Made by a program: the position numbers and the translations under genes. This document shows positions 23,124 to 34,300 of a stretch of DNA of 64,000 nucleotides, in pieces (positions within the stretch are counted from its first letter, which is position 1; every line of letters starts with the position of its first letter). Location: assembly GCA_025766275.1 (NCBI GenBank), contig JAFKAC010000135.1, positions 62,001-126,000 of the forward strand, read 5' to 3'. A model generated the notes under the pieces. The model was not told where the DNA came from. It ran no database searches and was given only the letters and a program-made list of their open reading frames with translations. The DNA is from Lactarius indigo. Its lineage: Eukaryota; Basidiomycota; Agaricomycetes; Russulales; Russulaceae.

Positions 23124-26100
23124 TTACGCAGCCTGCCCCTGATACCGTCTGATCAAATCACGCAACCGCGCCTGCCCAAACGCAAGGTCAGCCTTAAGCC
23201 CCGCACCACTCACGAGTGGCGCGCGCCAGCCTGCCGTCGCAGGTTGCGACTGTTGAGGCTGCTGGGATGGCGGCGCCGGCGCCGGCGGCTGAGGGGACGA
23301 GGACGCCGCAATGGCTGGTGGGGGCGTAGGAGAGGGCACGCGAGCGCGGGCCCGAGCGCCGGGTGGTTGGGCGAGGGACGCGGTAGACGACAGGACGGGC
23401 GTGGCGATGGACGAGGAGAGCGCGGGCGAAGACGGCGTTGCTGCTGCCGCCACGCCGAGCCCGAACAGCGCACGGGGCACGCGTGCGGCTGCTGGCGGCG
23501 CGTCCTCTTTCTCGGCCTTGGCTGGTGATGGTGCTGCGGGTGCTGCGGATCTGCCGCGGCTGACAAAGACACGCGCGTCGTCGTCCTTGGCGGGACGCGC
23601 TCCCGGTGCGACGATAGACGTCATTGGCTTGATTGGCTTGGTGTGCGGCGCTGATGCCGGCTTCGGGGTAGATACGATGTTCTTGTCGCTCTTATGGGCC
23701 GCGGGTTTGGGTTGTGCAGGATTGCCCGTAGCCTTGGTCCCTGGCGTACTGGCACCTCCAGCTTTAGTAGCCTCCGCCCAGATAGACGCCACAGCAGTGA
23801 CTCGCCCGCCGCGACCGCCGCGCGCAGACTTGACGTCGTACTTCATCTCCACTTGCGGGGGCGGCGGGAACTTATTCGCGACGCGCAGAGCAGCAACAGC
23901 GGGGGGGACGTTTGACTGAGCAGTTGTGGCGGATTCGGGCGAGGGGAGGGTGATAGGTGCGCGACGGAGTGTAGCGACGGAAATGAAGCCAGATGAGCGC
24001 GGGTTCGGTTTCGACTCGACCACCGCCAATGGATCTTGTGCGGGAGCGGGCGCGGGGTCGGCACTAACAGTAGGCTCAGGCGCCGGGGTTGGCACAGGTG
24101 CTGGTTCCGGAAGAGTGGGCGAACGGGTATCCTCCTTCCCCACCTCTGCATCCGCCACCACGAGCTCTCTCTCTGGCTCCGGAGGCGCCAGTTTCTCCAA
24201 CCACTCCGCGACGCGACCCTTCGCTGCCCGCTTAAGCTTCGCGGCCTCCTCGTCGCGTACCTCGCGCTTCTTCTTCGTCTTCTTCTCTCTATCCTTCGAG
24301 TCCGACTTGACAGACTTGCGCGACCGCGCCTTGTGCGTCCCGCGCTCGCTGCCCGACGACGCGCCTGCGCCCTTGCTCAGGCGCTGCGTCCGTCCGTCGG
24401 CGTCATCGCCCTCGATATCCTCACCGTCGCCCTCCTGCTGATCCAGTCCAACGAGCACGTTAGCGCTAGCGTTGGCATTGCGCCCGCCAAAGTCCTCCTC
24501 GGCACCGAGCGCGAGACTCGATATCGCGCTCTCGTTCACGCCTCCACCTCCGCCGAGCACCTCGTCAGCGTTCTCGAGCTCCTCTGTCGCTGCCGTCGTC
24601 GTCGCCGCCGCTTTCCCCTTTCCTTTTCCGGGAACGGGTACCGGCACGGGCACGGGCGCGGGTGGAGGATCGGCCATGATGACTGGCGCGGGAGGATATT
24701 TGCGCGTACCGACTTGCTCTACGAGGCGCCGTTCGAGGGCATCCAGACCGCTGCCTTCTGTCTCCCGTCCCCGCTCTGTGAACACAGGCTGGTCATGGCG
24801 CTGCGGTGGCCGCAAAAGCGACAGAGCGGAGAGGGACGGCGTGCGCGGCACTATCTCCGGTTCCTGCTCCAAAGGCTCCAGCTTCCCGAAAACATCCTGG
24901 GCGCTTGGCCGCCTGAGTTGTTCGCTTTGTCCTAGCGGTTTCCCAGATGGGACAGGCGGAGCGGGGAGTGTCTTGTCTGCGGCTGCCTTGGCCTCCATCT
25001 CTGCTGCAGCCCGCGCCGCCATCTCCTCAAGCTTCACGACGCTCAAGCTCCGCGTGCGCGTACCCACCCTCCCGAAGCTCTGCGCGAATGGGTCTACGTT
25101 AAGTGTCTCGCTCACGAGCTTTGGGGAAGGCATCGGCTTTGGCGCCAGCACCTCCACCTCTACTTGCGTAGGCGGGGGTGGGGGCAACTCAGACGGAGCA
25201 AGGGGCGGCGAGACCGAACGGGCCCGTGACGTTGCGCGGAGGTGGTGTGATATCCGTGCCGCGAGGGTACCATGACCGATCGTCTGCTGCGATGGGTACT
25301 GTTGCTGTTGCTGTTGTTGATGGGAGATAGAACTGAGCACGTGATCCGGTGTGCCGGAAATAGGCAGTCCGGACGGGGGAATCGCAGCCATAACGGTGCT
25401 TGGGTGGGCGCTCGCTGGCCGATGTGGCGGTGGCTGTTCGTAGGATGGACCGCCGATATATGCGGGAGGAGCAGGTGGGAACCAGAGCTGTCCATCGTGT
25501 GATCTATACGGCGGGATAACCAGCGGCCCGTGTAGAGGCGCCGGAGCTGATGGTAATGGTAATGGTAACGCAAGAGGGGGGGTCATGGGATAAGCGTAGA
25601 GTGGAGACTGCGTGCGTTCCACGTAGGGCATGGGCATTGGGGTAGGGAGGTGTGGAGGTGGCGATGCGGAGGGATTCTGGTTCAAATATGCGTCCAAATA
25701 TGCGTCTGGAGCGGGATAAGGGTATGGTTCAGGTGGAGGAGGGGGCAATGTCGCAGGGTGGAATATAGCCACGGGTAGTTCAAGCACGATGTCCTTACTA
25801 ACCGTCAGCCCCGCGTAGGTCAGTGAAATTCGTTCACGTGAAGGACTGATGGGTCACTCACCTGCCAAGAGGCATAGATATCCGTAAAGAGACCACTCCG
25901 CGGACTTCAAATAGCGGCGGGGTCTTTTTCTTCACCGCGATTCCTTCGCCTTCGTCCTCGTCTACGTCACCCCCGTGCCGTGGATGTGCCGAGACGGTGC
26001 GGGCGGATCTCGGGACGTCGAATACAAGCTGTGCAATACCCTCAGTTCCCGGGTTAGCTGTGTACTCTGGGCCACGAAAGGCGATGCTTGCAAGCGTGTC

Positions 26101-26980
26101 TGAGATCTGCAGAGGCGGTGGCACCTTTTTGCCAGATCCTTGAGCTGGCGCAGGTAGATGCAGGTGCCGGCCGAGCGTGATATGCAAACCACTCGTCTAT
26201 GCAAAGCATAAACGCAAGGCAAAAGAACGAGGAGAGGGGACGCACTTTCTTCGCTGAGTGATTCTTCACCTGCAGCTCGACGCAAGCGCTCTCCCCTGCG
26301 ACCAGCATGCCGCCAAGGACGCGGGCCTGTGCCCAAATTTTGCCGCCCTCGCCGATGACCAGACATTCTGGCGCAGGCCAGGTGTGCAAGCCATCGTCTT
26401 CTAGGACAGGATCATCGCCTGGGTACCGCTGGAGGACGTCCACCGGACATTGGCTGGTGACGACCCGGTTCTGGTTCTTCCAGGCAACGCCGACGGAGGC
26501 GCGGACCTCGTATCGTATTCGGGCGAGTCCGTTTCCAAAGTCTATTGAAGGTGGGGAAGAAGGTGGGAGAGGAAGGCGAAATAGGAAGGTTGTGAGGCCG
26601 CGCCGGGCCTGGTGGTAGTTCGCGGGTAAGGGTGGCCCGCCGGCGACTGGGTGGGGTAGCACGGCGTTAGAAGGGGGTAGGCCAGGACCTTGGTAAAGAC
26701 GGCGAGTGTGTATAAACGTCGATGTTGCAGAATGGTCCCGAGATGTGAGCTCTGGTAGGGGGAGAGAACAGGATGAGTCAGTCGGACGACATAGAGGGGG
26801 GAGATTAAGCGGACCTTCGATGGCAACGAGCTCGACAACGATGATACCAAGACCGAGGCCCATATCTGCGCGGGACTCGAGCTCCATCTTTCCGGTGATG
26901 GCATCGCCCGCGATGTAGAATTTGTCGGAAAGGGTGACGGAGAGCTTAACCTTTGAATGGTAGGGCGTAGCGTTCATAGG
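22678..26980. repeat. Tandem segmental duplication, partial unit C
   Basis: Homologous to units A and B over the arrestin gene and its 3' flank, but without the receptor and without the exon 1/3'-end fusion. It holds the only intact arrestin, so it is the best candidate for the ancestral copy. Confidence 0.75.
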
Positions 26981-27019
26981 CTCTGGCCTTGATTGAGACT
27001 GAAGGGCCGTTTTTTGCAT
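23124..27019 (-). CDS. Arrestin-related trafficking adaptor-like protein, intact copy C
   Basis: Four exons on the minus strand: 27019-26815, 26751-26246, 26196-25862, 25797-23124; GT-AG, in phase, 1239 residues. An ATG at 26977 is a possible later start. Residues of about 20-150 form an arrestin N lobe (KLSVTLSDKFYIAGDAITGK; VELVAIE, then ELTSRD); about 190-365 form the C lobe (ESACVELQVKNHS; IAFRGPEYTANPGTEG; KDIVLELPVAIFHP). The remaining 870 residues are proline-, serine- and charge-rich with a glutamine run and end RRYQGQAA. A PPAY motif at about 459-462 fits PPxY binding of a Nedd4/Rsp5 ubiquitin ligase. By family, it would link that ligase to membrane cargo for endocytosis. The cargo is unknown. 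Confidence 0.85.
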
Positions 27020-27595
27020 ATTGGTTATGACGAGGAATTGGGGGCAAATAAGCGAATAATTGACATAAGATCACTGCGGTGCTGTAGCGTTGCCGTAGAC
27101 ACTGCTCAAGTGGCAGCACCACGACATCCCTTACGTTCCCACGCACCAATTTCATCACCAATGGAAACCTTTTCTCGTCGCCTATATTCGCTTCCCAGCC
27201 TTTCTCCCTTTTCGCTTCTCCGCCCAATAAAACAGGTGCCATCTCACATGTACATGGTGACCAGTCTGAGAACAATTTAACCAAACCAGCCGCGGATCTT
27301 TGCCGCGCACGTCATTGCCTTTGTTTGTTCACCCGGCTTCCATTCTGCGACACACGTTGGAGCAAGCAAACACACACGTCAGGTCACAAGTCAGGTACAG
27401 CATCGATTCCCGCTGATTGCGGGGGGAAGAAGTAAGTGAGGAGGGGGTAATCATGTAGATGGGTATGTTATCAACCATTAAGAAAAATATGTGAGCAACC
27501 ACCCGCGGACTTCGTAAAACGTAAAGGTCGTAAATGGGTCGTAAAGCAAGAAAAAAAAGAGGGAACAAACAAAAAAAATGACGTGTAGCAGTTCT
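27020..27595. other. Intergenic region, arrestin 5' side and SAM-gene 3' side
   Basis: No protein or RNA gene is recognised. It lies between the start of the arrestin gene and the stop of the SAM-domain gene, both on the minus strand, so it should hold the arrestin promoter and the SAM-gene 3' end. A/T-rich runs occur near 27480-27590. Confidence 0.5.
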
Positions 27596-29533
27596 TCATG
27601 ACCTGCGCCCCGCGACGCGCTTCAGCACGACCCGCAGCACGACTGTACACACTCCCAGTCCAACAAGAAGCACGAACGACGGCAGGTCGCACACCTTCTC
27701 AGGGGTGCTGACGACGCCGCGATCGGAATCCGTGTCGTCGCTAGCGCAGCTAGAATCGGAAGACGCTGAGATCTCAACGGGGATCAATACGGGCAACGAC
27801 TGTGGCAGCGGGGGTGTGGGTTCCTCCGCGACCGCCTCGACGGCTTTGTCGTTGTGTGTGCTGAGGGCCACTGCTCGCTGCTCCTCCTTGGCGCGCCACT
27901 CAGCCTCCATAACACCCACGCGCGTCTCGACCTCCTCCAGCCGACGTCTGAACTCCTCAAGCAGGTCGCGCGTCCCACGCAACTCGTCCTCCAACGCACG
28001 CTCCCTCGCCTCGAGCTCTGCATCCGCCTCTTCCTCCGGTCCATCTTCCGTCTCGACTGGCGGGCTTGTATCAACCTGTACCCCCACGTTGGCCGTCGGC
28101 TCAGAGAAGGGATCGACGTCAACAGGCCCAGAAAAGATGTCCACGACCGTACGTCGCACGCGTTGGCTGCCGCTGTTACTACCGTCTCCTCCCCCGTTCC
28201 TCCGCGAGCCGAAGCTGCGCACGCTCCCCGCGCCGATACCACTGCTGCTCCCGCTCCCGCTGCCGTCGCGGCGCGGGACGATGGTATCGTGCGCGGCATC
28301 GACACGACGCATAGTGACGCCGATATTGAGGTCCTCCCACGCCCTCGCGCCCCAGGAGCCGTCCATCGGCATCGAGGCGGAATCGGCCGCAAGCAAGTCC
28401 TCAATGGTGGGCTCTTGAGAGGAATTGTCCACCGTCGCGCTACCTTTGAGTGACAATGGAAGAGCGGGTGAAACGGCGCCGTTAGCACTTGGGACGATGT
28501 CGACGCCTGCGTCCGAGCCAGGCTCGCTCCTGCTGTCGCCTTCCGAATCCCGGTGGCTCGAACTGCGACTTGAGCTACGGCTGCTCGCGCTCCCGCGCTC
28601 CCATTTGTCGACCATCCCGCGTACGCGGCCATTTGCATTCGTGGTCCAGCGCACGCGGCCAGTGTCGGCATCGACGTTTGCATCGACGAGCGTGAGGTCA
28701 GGAGAGCTGGAGGGGAACGCGTATGATAGGGAGGAGTCGAACGGTGCGTCGTTCTCCTCTTGCTCGGGTTCAGACGTCGGAGTGCCCCAGAGACGGCCGC
28801 GCAGGATGTTCTGCCTGAGGTTACGCGCCGCGGCGAGGAGCGCACCACGCCAAAGCGTGTTGATTCCGAGCCTTTAAAAGAAAGTTTAGCATCGACCATC
28901 CGCGGGTCCAACGATTATCGCGGGACACACTCACGCTTCGAGATCCTCGTCCGTCCAGCGTAGGAACGCCCGTCCGGTGACGGCCTCACGGCGCACCCAA
29001 GACGTGATATCGCGCGCGACGCGCTCTGGCAGGCGCGCACCGGATCGAACGCGCAGGGCCGTCGTCAGATACACCGACAATTGCGAAGGCGTCCACGCTT
29101 TTGGGTTATGTGGCAAGTCCTCCTCGGGTTCCGCGGATACGCCGTCGGTGTTGGCGAGGTATGTTGGGAGAGTATCAGCGCGCTGCCTGCGGAGCGAGAG
29201 GTCGTCTTCAGACTGGCTGCGTTGCGAGTACGCGGAGGAGGCCAATGGGGAAGGAAGAGGCAATGGCAGTTCACCGGTGAGACTGGCGGAGTGGCGATGG
29301 CCGCGGTACTCGGGCTTCGGCTTCGTCGGGCTGCGCAATGGGCTGCCAGCGGGGGGCGTGTAGAAGTACCTGGAGGGTGTGTTGTGTCCAGAAGAGTTGG
29401 AACGTGACAATACGCCCGTATGGGTGGTCTTGATGGCGTAAGGATGTGGGTTTGGTTTAAGTGCTGGGTCATTTTTTTTCGAAGAGCCAAGAGGCAATGG
29501 GGAGACAGAAGGGATAGCAGCGGACGCGCTCAT
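27596..29533 (-). CDS. SAM-domain, coiled-coil, tail-anchored protein (apparent 1-bp frameshift)
   Basis: Exon 1 29533-28935, a 62-nt GTGAGT...AAAG intron, exon 2 28872-27596. Exon 1 ends in the first part of a SAM domain (WTPSQLSVYLTT; RWTDEDLEA) and exon 2 continues it (NTLWRGALLAAARNLR). The open frame of exon 2 then gives a serine-rich stretch, an acidic coiled coil (EEEADAELEARERALEDELR, heptad-like) and a C-terminal hydrophobic segment (SFVLLVGLGVCTVVLRVVL) with basic end, typical of a tail anchor. The two exon frames do not fit: one extra base near 28866 puts the spliced message out of frame and would stop it 17 codons later. Either an assembly error, an unrecognised splice site or a true frameshift. 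Related proteins in other basidiomycetes are, as I recall, uncharacterised. Confidence 0.65.
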
Positions 29534-30005
29534 GACGACAAGGATTTGAGTATTTTGTATATCTGTCTCGAAGTAAAGTGGTTGCGGGTCCCCAATGGAG
29601 AGATCCTGTTATCGAACTTGAACCACTCGATAGGCAGATCCGTCGACCGCGACAACACACGCTTGCCTCTGAAAGGTTCCTGATAGCCCGCAAGTAGTGA
29701 ACGGAACAATAGATAAATCAGATACTAAAAGAAGGACGGCCGGGAAGTGAGAGTGGTACGAGCAGGTGGTGAGGCAGGTGAGAAAGGCTGCGTGGCGTTG
29801 GCTTTCCACGGGGGTGCCACTTCTCCACACGGACCCTAACCTTACTCAGTCTCACGTCTCCCTTGGCAGAAACATGGAAACTGCTAATACTGTAATCTGG
29901 TGCGGTAGTACGATAGAATATCAACAGCCTCGTCGGTGAGAGTGGTATCGATACAGGAGTCAGGGTAAACGAAACCAGTCCGAGGATAGGGTATGCCAGC
30001 CCACT
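29534..30005. other. Intergenic region
   Basis: Lies upstream of the SAM-domain gene and downstream of the HSBP1-like gene. No gene, repeat or RNA recognised. Confidence 0.5.
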
Positions 30006-30507
30006 TCATTTACGCTTCGGTTGGGGGGTCGAGGCGGAGCGTCGAGGCGACGGCGGTATGCTCGGCGTCGAACTCGCAGGTGCGTCCCCGTTGATGATAT
30101 CCTGGATTGAAGCCTCGAGCGCGTCCACGCGCTGCGACATTTGCACCACTGCGCGCACACATGTGATATCAGTAAAATCAGCTGAAAGCAGCGAGATGAG
30201 TGAGCAACGCACTGCGTTCGACGATCTGCGAAGACATATCGTCGAATTTCGCGTCCAGCTGCTCGAGCAATGTCTCCACCTGCGAGTGTGGTGAGAAGGG
30301 GGGGGATTGGACTAGAGGGATGGTGGGAGAACGCACGAATGCGGTGAGCTCGTGTGGGCTTGAGATATCAGCAGGGTCGACGAGCGGCTTTGAGGGCCCC
30401 GGAGAGCCCCCCCGTGACGCTATGGGGGTTCTTGAGCCCTGATCCCCTTTGGAAGAGCCATTTACTGAGGCAACTTTAAGTGGCTGGGCGGAGAGAGGTG
30501 ATGACAT
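30006..30507 (-). CDS. HSBP1-like coiled-coil protein
   Basis: Exons 30507-30337, 30279-30213, 30148-30006 with 57- and 64-nt GT-AG introns; 126 residues from the first ATG of the frame. After a Ser/Pro-rich head comes SPHELTAF, then ETLLEQLDAKFDDMSSQIVE, then M (split by an intron) and QMSQRVDALEASIQDIINGD, the heptad pattern of heat shock factor binding protein 1. Members of this family form small trimeric or hexameric coiled coils that bind the HSF1 trimerisation region in animals; the role in fungi is less clear. The frame stays open upstream of the ATG for about 180 nt and includes a CASC motif, so a further 5' exon cannot be excluded. Confidence 0.8.
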
Positions 30508-31356
30508 TGATCTGGTAGTAGGGTCGGCTTGCGTTCCGGTGGTTCCGGGGGCTTTGAACTGTACCACCGTGTCCAGGTATATTGGATTCTGGCAACTGGC
30601 ACACCAGTATATAGTACCTAATCCAATGTGTGTACAACGACTTCTGTGTATCCTTTCAACTATATGCTTCTTGATTAGCTCGGAGTCTCATGTACCCCTT
30701 CTGACTACATGAAACCTGATGCTGGGACAACGTCGAAAAATACCAAGACTAGGAAATGGAAACCATGCGTATTGATCTGAAGGTGAGGTCATGGGAGGAT
30801 GATCGACGATGTGTGGGAGGTGGAAGAGAGAATACTGGAAACCGAGGGGCAGTCTTATGTCCGTTTCAGTTATTAGTGTGAGTGACGTAGTTACTTCAAG
30901 CTGCGACTCGACGATGGTGATCATCGAACTTGCTATCGAACATCATATCCTCGACAAGTCCACTAGACCATAAGTGCCGGGTCTGCCCGTTACACCACTT
31001 CTAAAGCTTGCAACATTCAATGGCCGTTTCTGCGGGTAACTTCAGATTCTCAGAATCTCTAAGAGGGTCACATTCCCCGGCCCCATATTGAGGACACGTA
31101 CGACATATCACGTCGCTTGGCCAGGAGCCTGAGCTTTGTGCTACGCCTCGTGTACTCGATTACTGTAGGATTTATCAATTACCCCTCGCGCCTATCGACC
31201 ATATCCAGGGGCTATCATGGCGCCTATGAGGGTGGCAGTGCGCCAAGTCAACCGTCGAAGAAACGTTCTCAGACGTTTTCTCTTCCTTTCTCACAACTCC
31301 TCGTATCAAAGTTGACCGCACAACTTCCATACACTGCGACCCTATTATCTTCAATA
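30508..31356. other. Intergenic region, divergent promoters of HSBP1-like gene and receptor D
   Basis: Between two divergent genes. An open frame (about 30508-30690, minus) extends the HSBP1-like gene upstream without an ATG. The stretch 31117-31356 is open in another frame but shows no domain. Nothing else recognised. Confidence 0.45.
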
Positions 31357-34300
31357 ATGTCCTCTTCCAACTTCCAGTTGATTCTCGATGCTTTGAATGA
31401 GTACGCGAAGGAAACGGGGATAGACCTCGCTAAAAATCCATTTTTCACTGACCTCCAAGGCTCCAATTCTCCGGACAAGATCCTTGAGTTGATTCAGGAC
31501 AAAGCGAAGGCTTTTAAAGAATTTCGCGAAGGAAATAGAAAGTTGATCAATTGGCTCAAGCCGGTGGTGCAAGTCGTTCACTTGTTTGCTGGGACTCTTG
31601 GTGAGGGAATTAGCTTGGTGAGTTGTCCTCTGTGTGGATGTTTATGCTTTGGTACAACCGTGACCTTCCTTTGCACATCAAGCACACCGGAAGACCGGCG
31701 GCTGCGGCGAAAGCAATTTTCGCAGGAGTTGATGCCCTCATCATGGTACGTGTATCGCTTGGACTTGCATTTGGTGATCAAGCCCCGTGACTCGTTATAT
31801 TAGACAGCCAGCAAGGTCAGTGCGGGCTACGACGCGCTCGTCGATCTCTTCGAATGCATCGGAAATTTCCTCAAGCGCCTCCGTATTTATGAAGGGATCA
31901 CGCCCACCCCTACGATGACGGATGTGATTGTAAAGATAATGGTTGAAATACTCTCCGTTCTGGCCTTGGCGACGAAGAATATCAAGCAAGGGCGCTTCAG
32001 TGAGTTCATCATATCCTATCGAGTAACATGTGAGCGAATGTGTCGCAGTAACATTCGCAAAGAAGCTGTTGGGGGAGAGCGAGATCGAGGCGGTGCTCCG
32101 GAGGTTGGACCGACTCACTCAGGAGGAGGCACGCGTGACTGTGGCACAGACCCTAGAGGTGGTCCATGGTCTTATGAACACAGTAAAGGTGGTGATGGAC
32201 GGTGCGCAAGCGCTCCTGTGTTATTTCTTAGTCATTTTACTGACATCTGAGTAGACGGAAAGGCGTCGACGGAAAACATCCGACAGGCTCTGAGTACGTT
32301 TGGCCAGAGTCATAGTGCATTATGTTCGACTAACCGAGGACGTAAGTCACGATGCAGGGGATGTCGAACAACATTAACAGGATGAGACGTCTGTGGTCCA
32401 CTGGTTTTCTTAGCCGTCGTGTCTAAGACTATCTCACAGGCGACGAGCTGCGGGAGAAAATTCGACATTGGCTCTCTCCTCCTGATCCGTCTGAAAACCA
32501 CAACGGTTCGTGCGACGACCTACACGCAGGAACTGCGGCATGGTTTCTTCAAGGCAAGGTCTTCGCTGAGTGGAAACGGAATGGTTGCCTCATGTGGATT
32601 CACGGAAAGCGTAAGCATTTCTCGGGCGTTCCCTCATTCGTGTGCTTATGGTTTCCTTCTTCCCAGTGGGCTCTGGGAAGAGCGTCCTTCTGTACGAAAT
32701 ACCTCAGTTTTTCGGCTAACAGTTACTTATATGTTCACCTAGGTCTGCAATCATTGAGGACGTCGAGGACCTTCGCGCTGCTGGGTTGGCCTGTGTTGCC
32801 TACTACTATTTCGACTTCAGGGACTTAAAAAAGCAGAATCGCCATGGGCTTCTATCTTCCCTCCTGGAGCAGCTTTGCGCACAATCCAGCGCGTGCTACG
32901 ATATCCTCTCTCACTTGTACTCGGCGCATGCTGCTGGTTCACGAAAAGCCAATGATGCAAGACTTACACAATGTCTCAAAGACGTACTCGAATCCCCAGC
33001 ACAGCCTACAACTTACATCATCGTAGACGCCCTTGATGAGTGCCCCAACTTCTCTGGGGTGCCCACTCCGCGTGAAAAAGTCTTGGAATTCCTGGCAGAG
33101 CTTGTTGCTCTTCGACTCCCAAACCTGCGTATCTGTGTAACTAGTCGTCCCGAGATCGACATCCGGACAGTTCTCCAACCTCTGGCGTCTGTGCAGATGT
33201 CCCTTCATGACGAAAATGGGCAACAGAAGGACCTCATTGATTACGTCAGCAACTTCGTCCATACGGACCGAAGGATGCGGAGATGGAGAGATTGGGAAAA
33301 ACGACTTGTTGTTGATACACTCACACGGAAAGCGGATGGAATGTAGGCAACTTTCAATTGGCGCAGACCCCTTTCTTACTCGAGTGCATAGGTTTCGGTG
33401 GGTTGTTTGTCAGCTGGAGATCTTGCGTCGCAGCATCATCCCATCAACTTGCACATCAAGCATTCGGTCAGCTTTGGACGAAGTGCCAAGTAGCCTGGAC
33501 GCGACGTACAAACACACGCTACTTGGGATCGATGAGGAGAAACGAGAATATGCTCACCGTATCTTCCAATGTCTCGCGGTGTCCGTTCGGCCCCTTTCTG
33601 TTCAGGAACTGGCAGAAGTTCTCGCTCTTTGGTTCGACGCGGGTGTGACCAACTTCAACGTGGGTTGGCGTTCCGAAGATGGAGAAGAAGTCGTACAATC
33701 TGCGTGCACCAGCCTGGTCTCTGTTGTCAACGTTGGCGGATATCGAATCGTGCAGTTTTCCCATTTTTCGGTCAAAGAGTACTTGACCTCGGACCGCCTC
33801 GCCACCTTGGGAAACGGTCTTTCCCGCTACCACATTATTCCCGCCCCTGCGCATACGATTCTCGCCAAAATATGCCTCAGTTTCCTGCTCAAGCTGGACG
33901 ACCACATCGACAAAAAGTCCATACAAGCCCGTCCGCTCGCTCTCTATGCTGCTCGGCATTGGGTGGATCACGCCCAATTTGAAGGCGTGTCATCGCAAAT
34001 TCAAGATCTGATGGAACGTCTCTTCGATCCAGACAAGCCCCATTTTTCCGCGTGGGTCTGGATGTATGATATTGACCATCATTGGGGGGAACACATGTCT
34101 ACTGAACACCCGACGCGGCCTAAGGCGGGCCCCTTGTATTATGCGGCACTGTGCGGTTTCTATCACCTCGCGGAGCACCTCATACTCACTCATTCGTCGG
34201 ACGTGGACGCGAGGGGAGGCTACTACATAACACCATTGCACGCCGCATTAGGCAAGGGATATCTGGAGGTCACGCAGTTGCTACTGCAACACGGTGCTAG

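Noticed and set aside
27705..28877. Long plus-strand frames opposite the SAM-domain gene
   Set aside because: Antisense shadows of a G/C-rich coding exon; no domains.
30940..30990. tRNA A-box-like TGGTCTAGTGG on the minus strand
   Set aside because: No acceptor stem, no proper T-stem and the GTTCGA box is at the wrong distance; not a tRNA.
31117..31356. Upstream extension of receptor D to an earlier start
   Set aside because: The added 80 residues have no likeness to the Goodbye domain, while the ATG at 31357 (MSSSNF) corresponds to the starts of A and B.
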